This document shows positions 49,101 through 57,519 of a stretch of 64,000 nt of DNA, piece by piece (positions within the stretch are counted from its first letter, which is position 1; every line of letters starts with the position of its first letter). The notes beneath the pieces are model-generated. The model was not told the origin of the DNA. It did no database searches and saw only the letters and a program-made list of their open reading frames with translations. The stretch is taken from assembly GCA_903813345.2 (NCBI GenBank), contig CAIIXF020000010.1, positions 27,180,425 through 27,244,424 on the forward strand, read 5' to 3'. Source of the DNA: Owenia fusiformis. Lineage: Eukaryota; Annelida; Polychaeta; Sabellida; Oweniidae. A program made the translations under genes and the position numbers.

Positions 49101-52100
49101 TATGGGGGCAATACAACACATTATGGGGAGCAATACAACACACTATGGGGAGCAATACAACACATTATGGGGGACAACACAATACATTATGGGGAGGAAT
49201 ACAACACACTATGGGGGCAATGCAACACATGGGGAGCAAATCAACACACTATAGGGAGCAATACAACACATAAGGGGGAGCAATACAACACACTATGGGG
49301 AGCAATAAAACACACTATGGGGAGCAATACAACACATTATGGGGAGCAATACAACACACTATCGGGGCAATACAACACATTATGGGGAGTAAATCAATAC
49401 ACTGTGGGAGCAATACAACACGTTATGGGGAGAAATACAACACACTATAGGGAGCAGGTTGAACCCTAAATAAAAAGGTGATCTATGTTTTATTCAATAA
49501 TCATTATTGTCATCACCAAGACGTGGTGACATATTTCTTTCGACATCTTTTTGGGATTGGCTGTCCAGACTATAATAAATTTTGATATCAGTGTGCAAAT
49601 TAACAAGTCATTTACCGGTTGAATTCATTTGGATATTACTATTTATGGAAAAAATGGCGGAGAAATTTCTATTCCAATCAAATATTATTCAGGCAGTGAA
49701 AACCTTAATAAATCCTATACAGGCAATTTTTCCCTATATACGGTATATTCTTAAATGAGGCAATACAGATTCTTTATAAAGATGACATTTCTGCAATGAT
49801 TCTTTAATTTCTGTAACGATTCTTCAAAAATAGCCATTCTTTACTGAATATATATAGGGAAAACTTGCCTGTGTGTACATAGAAGCCAGAAAAACCATTA
49901 ACGATTTGTCAAGCTTATGTGTGGACTGCCATTGATCTCATTCTGCTCCCTTGGTTTTTTAACAGGGTACAAAATCCAAATTTCCCTTTTTGGTAAGATC
50001 AATGTACTCAGCATCTGCGCTTTTTATTATGTATGAAGGGCTATGACAATAAAACTAATGCAAAGAGGAATAACTGTTAAAATAAAAGAAAAACATTTTT
50101 CATTGTTATTTTATGTTTCCCCTCAGGTGCAGGATAAATTCCACTTTGACTTGAATGATGAGGAAGCTGTCCAGAATATGCAGAACATTATAGATGTCAG
50201 CGCAAGTGCAACAATGGCCGCCCTTATGGAGCAGATGCATCGTCTTGCTCAGGTACAGTACACATATAGACCAGGACATTTCCCTTGCCTAGAGTCTTCA
50301 AGCTTTCAGTTTAATAATATAGATGTTTCAAATAAACCCTTCGTTCTTTTATCACACAAATAATAAATGAAAATATATCGACTACAAGTCATGTACATTC
50401 ATGATGTCATAAAGTGTAGGTATCGAAAATTAAAAATAAAATCAACTTGCTGAATTTTGAATTTGTTTACATGTATTAATATTGTTACTTACAACCTGTA
50501 ACATCATAGATATAATTTTAGACCGTAATATTAAAGCAATCATGCATGTTGTACATGGAGGAGAGACACCATATTGAGACTGTATTAGACATAATGTTAG
50601 ACCGTAATATTAAAGCAATCATGCATGTTGTACATGGAGGAGCAACACCATGTCATGACTGTATTAGATATAATGTTAGACCGTAATATTAAAGCAATCA
50701 TGCATGTTGTACATGGAGGAGCGACACCATGTCATGACTGTATTAGACATAATGTTTGACCTTAATATTAAAGCAATCATGCATGTTGTACATGGAGGAG
50801 CAACACCATGTCATGACTGTATTAGATATAATGTTAGACCGTAATATTAAAGCAATCATGCATGTTGTACATGGAGGAGCGACACCATGTCATGACTGTA
50901 TTAGACATAATGTTAGACTGTAATATTAAAGCAATCATGCATGTTGTACATGGAGGAGCGACACCATGTCATGACTGTATTAGATATAATGTTAGACCGT
51001 AATATTAAAGCAATCATGCATGTTGTACATGGAGGAGCGACACCATGTCATGACTGTATTAGACATAATGTTTGAACTTAATATTAAAGCAATCATGCAT
51101 GTTGTACATGGAGGAGCAACACCATGTCATGACTGTATTAGATATAATGTTAGACCGTAATATTAAAGCAATCATGCATGTTGTACATGGGGGAGAGACA
51201 CCATATCATGACTGTATTAGACATAATGTTAGACCTTAATATTAAAGCAATCATGCATGTCGTACATGGAGGAGCAACACCATATCATGACTGTATTAGA
51301 CATAATGTTAGACCTTAATATTAAAGCAATCATGCATGTCGTACATGGAGGAGCAACACCATATCATGACTGTATTAGACATAATGTTAGACCGTAATAT
51401 TAAAGCAATCATGCATGTTGTACATGGAGGAGCAACACCATGTCATGACTGTATTAGACATAATGTTAGACCGTAATATTAAAACAATCATGCATGTTAT
51501 ACATTGAGGAGCAACACCATGTCATGACTGTATTAGACATAATGTTAGACCGTAATATTAAAGCAATCATGCATGTTGTACATGGAGGAGCGACACCATG
51601 TCATGACTGTATTAGACATAATGTTTGAACTTAATATTAAAGCAATCATGCATGTTGTACATGGAGGAGCAACACCATGTCATGACTGTATTAGACATAA
51701 TGTTAGACCGTAATATTAAAGCAATCATGCATGTTGTACATGGAGGAGCGACACCATGTCATGACTGTATTAGACATAATGTTTGAACTTAATATTAAAG
51801 CAATCATGCATGTTGTACATGGAGGAGCAACACCATGTCATGACTGTATTAGATATAATGTTAGACCGTAATATTAAAGCAATCATGCATGTTGTACATG
51901 GGGGAGAGACACCATATCATGACTGTATTAGACATAATGTTAGACCTTAATAGTAAAGCAATCATGCATGTCGTACATGGAGGAGCAACACCATATTATG
52001 ACTGTATTAGACATAATGTTAGACCTTAATATTAAAGCAATCATGCATGTCGTACATGGAGGAGCAACACCATATCATGACTGTATTAGACATAATGTTA

Positions 52101-55100
52101 GACCGTAATATTAAAGCAATCATGCATGTTGTACATGGAGGAGCAACACCATGTCATGACTGTATTAGACATAATGTTAGATTGTAATATTAAAGCAATC
52201 ATGCATGTTGTACATGGAGGAGCAACACCATGTCATGACTGTATTAGACATAATGTTAGATTGTAATATTAAAGCAATCATGCATGTTGTACATGGAGGA
52301 GCGACACCATGTCATGACTGTATTAGACATAATGTTTGAACTTAATATTAAAGCAATCATGCATGTTGTACATGGAGGAGCAACACCATGTCATGACTGT
52401 ATTAGATATAATGTTAGACCGTAATATTAAAGCAATCATGCATGTTGTACATGGAGGAGCAACACCATGTCATGACTGTATTAGACATAATGTTAGATTG
52501 TAATATTAAAGCAATCATGCATGTCGTACAGCTGCACTCATCATGATTAGAATGAAGCATTTTGTGTGACTAATCAATCAACTTGATTGTCAATTACAAA
52601 CCAATCATCTCTTATGAACTGAACTGTATATGTTTATCATAAAAAATCATTTACCAATGTCATTTTTCACATAATTGCTCTGTAATATGTATCCAGTCTA
52701 CAAAATATAGTATAGAAAAATGATTAAGTGATTGACCTGCACAAAGAATTTAAGTTTAAGTCATAACTTTCATATTTTGAAAATAATATAATGAAATGGA
52801 CAATGATTAGACGGGCAAAACTGTAATACCATTGTAGTACCAATGACTGATCTCTTTGTCTCCAAGCTTTCAACTAGAAGTGTATGTTACCAATCCCGCA
52901 ACAAAAACTCTAAACTTTATTATCAAAGACGAAAACAAGTCATATCTCACTAATCATTATATATGGGTACAATTTCACTAACATAAAGCTCATTAAGATT
53001 AATAGAAGATATTGAAAATTGATTTAAAGTGCAATGGAAAAACATAATGTCATATTACATGGAATAAATCATACATTAGCTAGAGACTCAAGTAAACATT
53101 TACCAATGAGGTGATATCTAGTTGAAAGCCCATGGTATGATGTTATTGTACCTTATATGAACACCTCTCAATGTGAACAAATTTTCAGCCTCATTTTGAC
53201 ATATTGTTATTATAGTTCCTAACTTAGATGGTGTTTGGCAGTTGGTATTTGTGGAGTTCAGCATCTGTAACAAATGGCAGGTGGTGGTGACATTTTGCAT
53301 GTATATGCCTTGCTCAATATGACATAAACTTTCATGTTGAAAACTTCAAAAGCTAATACCTGTTAATCCAAACACTTTAGGCTGGCCTGAGTGGCATTTT
53401 GATTACACACATTTACTGTCATTATTATTTTTCGATTATATTTATTGGCTGTGGATTCCTAACATGAAGTCCATTATAGTGCCTTTTCTCAGAGATAAGG
53501 TTCAATGAAGCTTTAAATTGCTGCCATTTGTCTTGATGCTCCATGAACGATGTAATATTCAGTATTTAATGTGCTTCACTTATTTTGCAAGTTTGAGCTC
53601 TTATTATGCTACATTCTTAGAAAGCTCATGCACAGAGGTGCAACTCTTGCTCGAATTTAATATAGCGTAAAATATGCATTTAAAGTGACTGCCTTGTTGT
53701 CTAGAATTGGATGATGAATGCTATATGAGGCCATGTTGAAAGTAGAGACACGTTCCTGTTAATCTATGGGATATATGTCAAAGCAGATTAATAACACCCA
53801 GGGATAAACAGTCCTCTGGTGTATAACAATAGGCCTCATTAACATGCACACAGTGTTTAGATCTGCTCCTTTATCATCCCAACTATTACATAGCTAGTAC
53901 TTTGAATTAATTGCATGCTGAAATTGCATCATATTTTGCAAAGTATTTTGTACAGTATGCGATTTTTAAGCATATGGAAATTTGATTTTCATGTTAAACA
54001 GTGATCAAATTGGGATAGAGATGGCAAAATTAGTTTAGGTTTAGTGAATACTTTATGAGAAATTGTCACAAAAATTCACAATATATTTTGTTCACAAGAT
54101 TCATTCAAAAATGAGTTCTGACTTTTTATGAAAATGCTATTCAGTTCGGACATTTCTGCATGTTAAATTGTCTATTGCTTCCATATTTGATAAGATTGCA
54201 AATCTTTTTCTGATATTAAAGAAATCGCAAGGGACAATTTTTGCATGTATTGTTCAGAACATTTACACTTTCTACATTTTTGCCAGTATAATATGGTATG
54301 GTAGATGACTAGACACTATGACTTCTTATGAAAACAACTTGCAACTTGGGTGGGCAGTTGATAGGTTCTAATAATAGAGAAAAGACATTGTTGAGTATTT
54401 TAAGATGTCAGATTGCCAATTGGCAGATAACACTGAGACAACAACAAGAAATCCTCCCTTGCAAAGATACCCCCTTCTAAAGGTACAATTTACATGTAGA
54501 AGTTGTGCCATTGTAGAGTAATAATACTGTCGCAATTGCATCAAAATGCGTCCAGGATATAAAAGCGAGTCACTTACAATGTACTGTAATGAGGCAGATT
54601 CTTGTCAGCCACATGGCAGAGTGGAATATTTTGGAATGACTGATCTATTAAATTGCTAGCAATCTGAGTGGTCCCAAAGGGCTTAGCTTTATCAAGCTGT
54701 CCAAAAACATTTCACTTTGCTTGTAAATAGTTAGAGACAGAATCAGTCATAGAATAGTTAGAGACAGAATCAGTCATAGAATAGCTAGAGACAGAATCAG
54801 TCATAGAATAGGTTAAACATTGTAGGGAATTCATTCTACTCTCTATTTTAGCTATAATGATATAACATTCAGGAATCTAGAAGGATCCTTTGTGTTATCA
54901 CATTGAGGGAGTTGTATATGTTTTTAAGTGAAGAGGAATGATGGGGGTGATGTGGGGGGGGGGGAGGTGATACATGAGCCAAAAATATTTTATAGTTAAC
55001 ATGTCTAGGAAAATGTTGCTCTCTCTTCATCGCATATCTATATTCATTATTATTAAGACTTAAATTTTTGATTTATTTCATAACCATTACCATAGGAACA

Positions 55101-56400
55101 TGCCACATGCTTCGATATGTAAATGCTTACTTATCTCCAAGGGACAGAATGACAAAAGCAAGACATTAGCAAGAAATAAAATAAGGCACGGTTATTATTG
55201 CTGAGAGACCTAAAGACGGAATGGATGCTTTATGCATTCAGAGAATCAATAATATTTCCACAACTGACTGTGACACAGAATTTGAATCATAAATCATGTC
55301 TTTTAAATGTACCTTGTAGTCCTTTATGTATTAAACTGATTCTATATACATGTACTATCAAGTCTTAGGTTATTCCCCTAAGATGAGCCTATATGTCAAA
55401 AATCAGAATATCTTCAATCTGTTCTCCTCTTGGCAAGATAACCCAGCTGAGCTGTGAATCATTTCAATTTATAAGATTAACTCAGATTGTCCATACACTT
55501 TTACTTGTCCTCATGGGTATTATCCTGAATATAATAGTATTTTCTTTCGTTAACTTTCTGACAAGCCCTTTGCAAAAGATATAAAGTAAAATGTGTATAT
55601 CTGAACACCTGTCTTCTCTAATCTGAGCTTCTCTTAATGCGAACATTTTTCAAAAAAACTCAAAATGCGAATACAAATACAAGTTTTACTGTATATATTT
55701 GAGGAATATATGTGGTAATTTATTTATTATTCCAACACTAGTGTATAATTGATGTATGACTGTAATGTGTTATTGGTTAAAATGTGATGATGAGTATTGA
55801 ATCTGCAATAAAAATAAGACATTAGCTACATGTATAGCAGCTAGATTTCGCTTCTCTATCTATGAATTATATTTTCAATTCTACACTATAAGAATAGCAT
55901 TCCAAACAATGTTTGACTATATCATCAAATAGATTAGAGGCTTTGATTGTTTAATCCTGTGACCTTAGATTCATCATCGTCGCACGCTCGGTCTTCACTG
56001 CGTTCGACCGACGGGAACCGAGTGAACGAAGATGTAGATTCATATTAGACTTATGTTTACCTTAGCTAGCATTGTTTCCAAGTATATCAGTCCATTCATC
56101 AATCAAAATAGTAATTCAGATAGCAGCGTGTCAGAATGTCCATATTTGGTGGCAATATGAAATATACTGTAGTATTGGGGAATGGTTTTGTTCAATACAT
56201 ACAGTTTCTGTATTCAAAATCCTTGGCAATGATGTATATAACACCTATGTCTTGGACTTCTGTGTATTTGATATTGATTGGGTGCATATATCGGAAACAC
56301 CCTGTATTATGCAAATAGAAGGTAAAGAATATATCATGAATTTAGTGAAAAATTATACTAATTAACTTTGTTTGTGTGCTTGCAGTATTGGAGGAAATAA
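25126..56400 (+). CDS. PIK3C3: VPS34, class III phosphatidylinositol 3-kinase catalytic subunit
   Basis: Makes PtdIns3P on endosomes and autophagosomes with VPS15 and Beclin-1. It has 22 coding exons: 25126-25196, 27030-27218, 28116-28259, 30621-30744, 31450-31632, 32759-32830, 33253-33357, 34051-34143, 34470-34655, 34913-35079, 35594-35681, 35891-35964, 36434-36539, 37081-37197, 37445-37582, 37795-37999, 38199-38348, 38657-38731, 40326-40494, 40771-40861, 50127-50252, 56386-56400. All are GT-AG and in phase; they total 2688 nt, or 895 residues plus stop (human about 887). Starts [19 protein letters not shown]. The C2 domain ([27 protein letters not shown]) is followed by the helical PIK domain and the kinase: Lys644 ([13 protein letters not shown]), catalytic loop GVGDRHLDN with Asp751, DFG Asp769. 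It ends HRLAQ-YWRK; the last exon codes only YWRK-stop, the membrane-binding C terminus. Introns carry exon-derived repeats and a LINE. Confidence 0.97.
25197..27029 (+). other. PIK3C3 intron 1
   Basis: Holds a MITE-like element (26170-26735) and a small degenerate tandem repeat of CAATGCCATACCA and ATATAAGACC segments (about 26310-26440). No other exon recognised. Confidence 0.6.
26170..26735. mobile_element. MITE with GGGGTTCACTATA-type ends
   Basis: Left end CCCGGGGGGTTCACTATAC (about 26176) and right end TATACAGTGAACCCCTGGG (about 26712-26730) are inverted repeats. The 560-bp interior is low-complexity and has no transposase. It is a non-autonomous DNA element in PIK3C3 intron 1. Confidence 0.6.
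27219..28115 (+). other. PIK3C3 intron 2, nothing else seen
   Basis: AT-rich intron with ordinary GT-AG ends. No repeat, RNA gene or further exon recognised. Confidence 0.5.
28975..29739 (+). repeat. 85-bp minisatellite, 9 copies, made from the 3' splice site and start of PIK3C3 exon 4
   Basis: Units start at 28975, 29060, 29145, 29230, 29315, 29400, 29485, 29570 and 29655. Each contains TGTTGTTTTAG-GACGTTTCGTCAGG, the acceptor and about 44 bases of exon 4 (reading [13 protein letters not shown]), then AAGTATAATAGTATATACCA from the intron. The true exon 4 starts at 30621, about 880 bp further on. Copies are 95-100% alike, and each exon piece runs into an in-frame TAA and lacks a 5' splice site. 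Confidence 0.95.
29778..30604. mobile_element. MITE, CAGRGCTTGCATTA family, copy 1
   Basis: Ends CAGGGCTTGCATTAACG and TAATGCAAGCGCTG are inverted repeats. A perfect 6-bp target duplication CACCTT lies at 29772-29777 and 30605-30610. The interior has ACGGAAAAATAAAAAATATT and ACACACTTTTTTCGG blocks shared with copy 2 (56568-57153). It sits 16 bp upstream of PIK3C3 exon 4, in the last exon-derived repeat, and so separates the array from the real exon. Confidence 0.85.
31269..31413. mobile_element. Small pogo-like MITE
   Basis: AGTGGAACACTTTTTAGAG and the inverted GTGTTCCACTTAGACATGTT followed by TTACTGT form the ends of a 145-bp element in PIK3C3 intron 4, just upstream of exon 5. Confidence 0.5.
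31735..32546 (-). mobile_element. 5'-truncated CR1-like LINE, C-terminal end of ORF2
   Basis: An open frame on the minus strand (32546-31864) reads [20 protein letters not shown], then the LINE C-terminal region with [14 protein letters not shown] and the zinc-like motif [20 protein letters not shown]. This is the tail of a LINE ORF2 related to, but clearly different from, the element at 41436-47161. The 3'UTR runs to about 31735. It is inserted antisense in PIK3C3 intron 5. The frame is open over about 220 codons, so the insertion is not very old. Confidence 0.75.
32697..32758 (+). repeat. Degenerate copy of the PIK3C3 exon 6 start in the upstream intron
   Basis: AATGATAATGGGATTGTCCC followed by TGTATAATAAGACAATATAC (32699-32738) mirrors the first 40 bases of exon 6 (GATGCTGATGAGATGGTCCC and TGTAAGACAATATGCTGAAA, from 32759). 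It is a diverged relic of a tandem duplication across this 3' splice site. Confidence 0.6.
33351..33760 (+). repeat. 55-bp minisatellite, 7 copies, made from the 5' splice site of PIK3C3 exon 7
   Basis: Units begin at 33351, 33406, 33461, 33516, 33571, 33626 and 33681, plus a partial at 33736. Each starts GCTTAAT-GTGAGT, the last seven bases of exon 7 plus its donor, followed by TATACAATGAATACTGAATA. The first unit holds the real donor (exon end 33357). Seven further donor-like sites follow downstream in the intron. Confidence 0.93.
34680..34846. mobile_element. Short pogo-like MITE
   Basis: CAGTAGAACCTGTATATCTG at the left and GGATGAAACAGGTTTTAC at the right. This is the same family as 22797-23745, in PIK3C3 intron 9. 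Confidence 0.6.
35515..35580 (+). repeat. TATTG microsatellite
   Basis: Tandem TATTG and TATTGTAATATG units just upstream of the 3' splice site of PIK3C3 exon 11. They may serve as part of its polypyrimidine tract. Confidence 0.7.
35795..35945 (+). repeat. Tandem duplication across the 3' splice site of PIK3C3 exon 12
   Basis: ACTCTATCCTGTTATTACAT followed by TGTAG-ACTGACCTTGCAACATGCC is repeated as TTCTGTTATTACATTGTAG-ACTCGACTCGACC. The real exon uses the second acceptor (exon 35891-35964). The intron piece before each acceptor itself begins with the exon phrase AATAACTCTATTCTG. The duplication therefore joined the end of the exon piece to the intron end. Confidence 0.85.
36484..36912 (+). 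repeat. Duplicated 3' end of PIK3C3 exon 13, second copy split by a foldback element
   Basis: Exon bases AAGGTTATGGACATGTATAT (36484-36503) recur right after the donor at 36541-36560. The rest of the copy, TATTGAAACACTTCAGTCAG followed by ACACTTAGCAAG-GTATG, lies at 36880-36916. About 310 bp of inverted-repeat DNA sits between the two halves. This is a tandem duplication of the exon tail and donor, later interrupted. Confidence 0.85.
36590..36872. mobile_element. Foldback element(s) in PIK3C3 intron 13
   Basis: An inverted pair, GTTATTGAATGATTTGAACT followed by GCAATACAGGATATATTCTGT (36735-36775), is mirrored at 36832-36872. A second pair, GTACCAATCTGTATTGC against GCAATACAG-AATATTGGTAC, lies at 36616-36696. 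GCAATACAG recurs throughout. The stretch interrupts the duplicated exon 13 tail, so it is a later insertion. Confidence 0.75.
37731..37780 (+). repeat. Degenerate copy of part of PIK3C3 exon 16 in the upstream intron
   Basis: CAAGACATTCAACCATGACC followed by TCCATTATTACATTTCACTA matches the exon 16 phrase CAAGACAGTTGACCGTGACG followed by ACCATTATTACATCACACTA at about 37823-37865. It ends some 15 bp before the true acceptor and is a relic of an exon-boundary duplication. Confidence 0.65.
38966..40325 (+). repeat. 79-bp minisatellite, 17 copies, made from the 3' splice site and DFG-loop start of PIK3C3 exon 19
   Basis: Each unit is GCAAGTTGTTCCATGTAGAC, TTTGGCTATATCCTGGGTAG, GGACCCAAAGCCTATGTGAC, ATTGTTCATTGTTTTGCAG. 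The first 55 bases read [18 protein letters not shown], the kinase metal-binding DFG segment, and then hit TGA. The rest is intron ending in a perfect 3' splice site. The first copy has a different acceptor context (CGTCGTATTGTAG). One copy near 39440 has a short internal duplication. The 18th copy, at 40326, is the real exon and continues into [10 protein letters not shown]. Confidence 0.97.
40992..41129. repeat. Long hairpin, about 60-bp arms
   Basis: AACAAATATTTCACTCTATT and the following GAGGTGAATACCTGT pair with the inverted ACAGGTATTCACC and AATAGAGTGAAATATTTGTT. The loop is GAAGCCCGAAGGGCAA. It lies in PIK3C3 intron 20, next to another MITE. Confidence 0.85.
41129..41417. mobile_element. 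MITE with TTATTATATCACT ends
   Basis: TTATTATATCACTGTCTAGC at the left and GCTAGATAGTGATATAATAA at the right are inverted repeats with one mismatch, enclosing about 290 bp without a reading frame. Together with the adjacent hairpin it interrupts a 74-bp duplicated intron segment (TTTTGTGTAATATTG at 40902 and 40976). Confidence 0.7.
41437..41835 (+). CDS. LINE ORF1 protein, C-terminal fragment
   Basis: 133 codons are open from the 5' edge of the LINE to a TAA at 41833. It reads [20 protein letters not shown], then [20 protein letters not shown] and [12 protein letters not shown], then a basic RGGARGGQR tail. The RPVI-KL-KWRG and YEDLSP pattern is the C-terminal domain of L1-type ORF1 RNA-binding proteins. 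The RNA-recognition and coiled-coil parts are missing because the insertion is 5'-truncated. It has no start codon of its own, apart from an internal Met at 41572. Confidence 0.7.
   Translation, partial: EVSHRLRPYKQDDRYPRPVIAKLKWRGGKDNIISNRKKLKGSNIIVYEDLSPMNRKLLQEVKEHPDIEQQWSTNGKILGRLRSGDIVLFNVGSEVSDTITQHRRSRASAPDANTSRPQTSAHRGGARGGQRT
43185..46916 (+). CDS. LINE ORF2: hydrophobic leader, 2A peptide, APE endonuclease, reverse transcriptase
   Basis: An intact 1243-residue frame. Residues 1-137 hold several hydrophobic segments ([34 protein letters not shown]). GDVESNPGP at 138-146 is a complete 2A motif; ribosome skipping would occur between Gly145 and Pro146, freeing the enzyme part. The APE endonuclease follows ([33 protein letters not shown]). 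The reverse transcriptase shows [51 protein letters not shown] (near 809) and the catalytic FADDTSIY (near 839). The C terminus has [16 protein letters not shown] and [20 protein letters not shown], a zinc-like element. 2A motifs at this place are known for several invertebrate CR1-like LINEs. The frame overlaps an upstream 69-codon frame as TAATG. Confidence 0.95.
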   Translation: MPVSLQIWRSAVGLFNSYSISAFHSEQKSPNYVFDIQMFILTLILICVGLYCLLTNNYPVLLKYLVFATIFTSHVANICLCSMMLYGIFKKLLGRHRNLSLVIAKTAVVVATLSCVPGTTLLFFNPSIICQLLLLMSGDVESNPGPMDNLKILFSNVNSIKADSFARLEYLKEYASRENCHIISLCETGNVTTDDLESNMFNIRGFGKPKYSTNEGRGLILWVHDTVQTNVCELDMSKDLANCWISIKAEHKTFKYGFFYRSPSLTANETRQYLSKFKENISNVLMQPNDGVIIKGDFNARNNAWYDSDINNMAGIELNNVLTDLGLQQLIFEPTRITMNSKSCIDLLITDSEHLLSSSVEPPIGNSDHCTLITKIRVSIPREPSIKKNVWYYDDADTNLLNLKIAEVDWNFVFDFQVNDAAIRFANTFLSIVKEVVPNRTISSRFDDQPWFTSKIKKEIYKRNKFHHKFKASNNPVFREKYVVQNQKVNQLIQEAKAEHEFNIRNKIDNLSKGSVDYWSLIKELLGKNQVSSIPILFDPTSNSSAVNSFDKANVLMKYFVNKNIVNINDNYIPYFRPRTQSILPDMSTSSEEVLNLINDIDITKAHGPDEISNKMLKLCAHSIAEPLSLLFNRIFQENTFPDIWKEGTIVPIFKKGDRGLASNYRPVTLLSSISKILESIIHKRLLTHLLQQNLIYRLQSGFLPKHNTVNQLINIVHDIHENIDDNKNVRSVFLDLTSAFDLVPHKLLISKLKGYGCNLNFVKLMTSYLENRRVRVKVNGTLSKWSSNSMNNQNEPNMQTDNFVINAGVPQGSVLGPLLFLIYINDLPDELVSKSFIFADDTSIYCPYEKNEVFFNIHEPIQSDLDKLALWAATWKMQFKAQKSADMIFSRRNILSHPPPLRLGADFIPSCENHKHLGLNFDIHLNFNYHIDQIIKRVTSLLRPMIKLSKILNSQHLEILYNTYIMPHFDYCDVIYNKASNMKLQALERLHYRAACLVSGAIHGSNTIKVLNSLNWKQLTTRRIEHLNMFTFKCRYNINPPFICDLLRKYEHIPVRPLRHQRDYVLPTRLSFSFKKTTIFQSITLWNNLPSDTRMGQPISRFKRLVREHKSPVSLIPTSKLNVTLPRHIEIPFNRLRCGLLLKAHLYAHNFNDISDPLCKCGVPLTTLHFLLNCPLLHDERINLIAGLHTYNLGNLFNSYNLNDKLQFLLFGKDDLDASTNEELIHIVSYYIYTSFTIISRL
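47285..47527. mobile_element. mariner-like MITE
   Basis: The left end TGCGAGGGGTGATCCAAAAG followed by TCTAGGACATCC pairs with the right end GGGATGTCCAAAACATTTGG followed by ATAACCCCTCGTA. TA lies on both sides (47283-47284 and 47528-47529), the target of the Tc1/mariner group. The 243-bp length and lack of a reading frame make it non-autonomous. It lies 110 bp after the LINE. Confidence 0.85.
47530..48719 (+). other. PIK3C3 intron 20, plain part
   Basis: AT-rich intron. No exon or element end recognised. Confidence 0.45.
48720..49465 (+). repeat. 22-bp minisatellite, about 34 copies
   Basis: Tandem AATACAACACACTATGGGGA-GC units with ACT/ATT and GAG/GGG variants. The unit has no stop codon in any plus frame and its length is not a multiple of three, so each frame cycles through all three phases. 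This yields spurious frames of over 100 codons ([22 protein letters not shown]-like). It is intronic; no protein is expected. Confidence 0.95.
50505..52530 (+). repeat. 79-bp minisatellite, about 25 copies, in PIK3C3 intron 21
   Basis: The unit is TAATGTTAGACCGTAATATT, AAAGCAATCATGCATGTTGT, ACATGGAGGAGCAACACCAT, GTCATGACTGTATTAGACA. Variants (GACCG/GACCT/GATTG, GCAAC/GCGAC/GAGAC, TGTTG/TGTCG) recur in blocks, so larger multi-unit segments have been duplicated. It shows no exon sequence, unlike the other arrays in this gene. Confidence 0.95.
52531..56385 (+). other. PIK3C3 intron 21, remainder
   Basis: Contains three copies of a 27-bp repeat (TTAGAGACAGAATCAGTCAT, about 54730-54810). It also has remnants of the pogo-like family at 53350-53415 (TAATCCAAACACTTTAGGC, TGGCATTTTGATTACA) and 55590-55692 (ATATCTGAACACCTGTCTTC to AAGTTTTACTGTAT). 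A G-rich run lies near 54945-54965. No additional exon seen. Confidence 0.6.
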
Positions 56401-56567
56401 TGATTCTTGGATACAAAGGCATCATACAAATGGCGTATGACAGGGTCACAACTGACAAGAGGCCTCATCTATGGCAAAGCCATAACCAACGAGAAGCCTT
56501 TAAGGCCATAACAAACGAGAGGTTTCATCTATGGCAAGGCCAAGGTTCAAAAGACAGAGATACAGTG

Positions 56568-57153
56568 CAGGGCTTGCATTAACGGTGTCCCGTACATGTT
56601 AAGGACTCAAAAATAATTTGGAGGACGCAAAAATTGAAAATATTTCCGTTTTTTGGAAGCAAAATTTTTTTAGGTCAATAGTACAATGTGTTTACAACGA
56701 TACCTAACAAAAACAAATAATTATGATCTCTCACCTTTATTTTAATCGTAAATAAGGCTCAACATGTTGAATATTTACAAATAATCATGATTCTCTCGAA
56801 TTTTTTCGACTTTGTTTATTTTTAGATTTGAAACCATGACACGCCACAGTTTTTCCTATTCAGAAACAAATATTAGGTTATTCATGAAATAAAATGTATT
56901 CATTGTCGAATGAACGAACATGCATTTATTCAGTCCGTACTTAACGTTTACTTCCGTTTTAAATTCGCGGCAAGAAATCAAAATCATGTGACAAAATTAA
57001 CTTCAAGGTGTTTTGGTTATAATGTTTTTAAAATAAAGTTATACCTCAAAACAGGCTAGAAATAGGGGACACACTTTTTTTTCAAAGGACACACTTTTTA
57101 AAAAAAATTGCGTCTTTGGGACTCACAAATTTTCTAACCTAATGCAAGCGCTG
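56568..57153. mobile_element. MITE, CAGRGCTTGCATTA family, copy 2
   Basis: Ends CAGGGCTTGCATTAACGG and TAATGCAAGCGCTG, with a direct repeat CAGTG on both sides (56563-56567, 57154-57158). It shares the AAAATATTTCCGTTTTT and GGACACACTTTTT blocks with 29778-30604, but the interior is shorter and diverged. It sits about 170 bp after the PIK3C3 stop, so it may lie in the 3'UTR or its flank. Confidence 0.85.
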
Positions 57154-57313
57154 CAGTGACATGGCAAACATTATTATGACATCTCAATACCATTCCAAAC
57201 AACAGATATGTTGATGTGGCTACTTTATTGTGACATCATAAAACTTTACAAGACAGGAGGCTGGACTTATGGTCAACACTTTTATTAAAAAGTATAAAAA
57301 ACAAGTGTACAGG

Positions 57314-57519
57314 TGCAGGCCCATAGCCAGGGGGGTTCGCAGGGTTCGGGCGAACCCCCCCCTGACCAAAAATTCTTTCAAAATCATGCAGTTTTTCACC
57401 ATTTTGAGCACTTCTCAAGTGATTTTAGCCATATTTGGGCCAAAATTGTCAAATGTGAACCCCCCTGGACATTTTTGAAAACTGAACCCCCCATGGCAAT
57501 TCCTGGCTACGGGCCTGCG
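57314..57519. mobile_element. MITE with CAGGCCCATAGCCAGG ends
   Basis: GCAGGCCCATAGCCAGGGGG at the left and CCTGGCTACGGGCCTGC at the right are inverted repeats. The interior has C-rich AACCCCCC runs on both sides. It is a 205-bp non-autonomous element of hAT-like appearance; no target duplication could be fixed. Confidence 0.75.

Noticed and set aside
48665-49469. Long open frames suggesting a repetitive protein gene
   Set aside because: They come from a 22-bp minisatellite with no stops in any frame, inside a VPS34 intron, and have no start context or domain.
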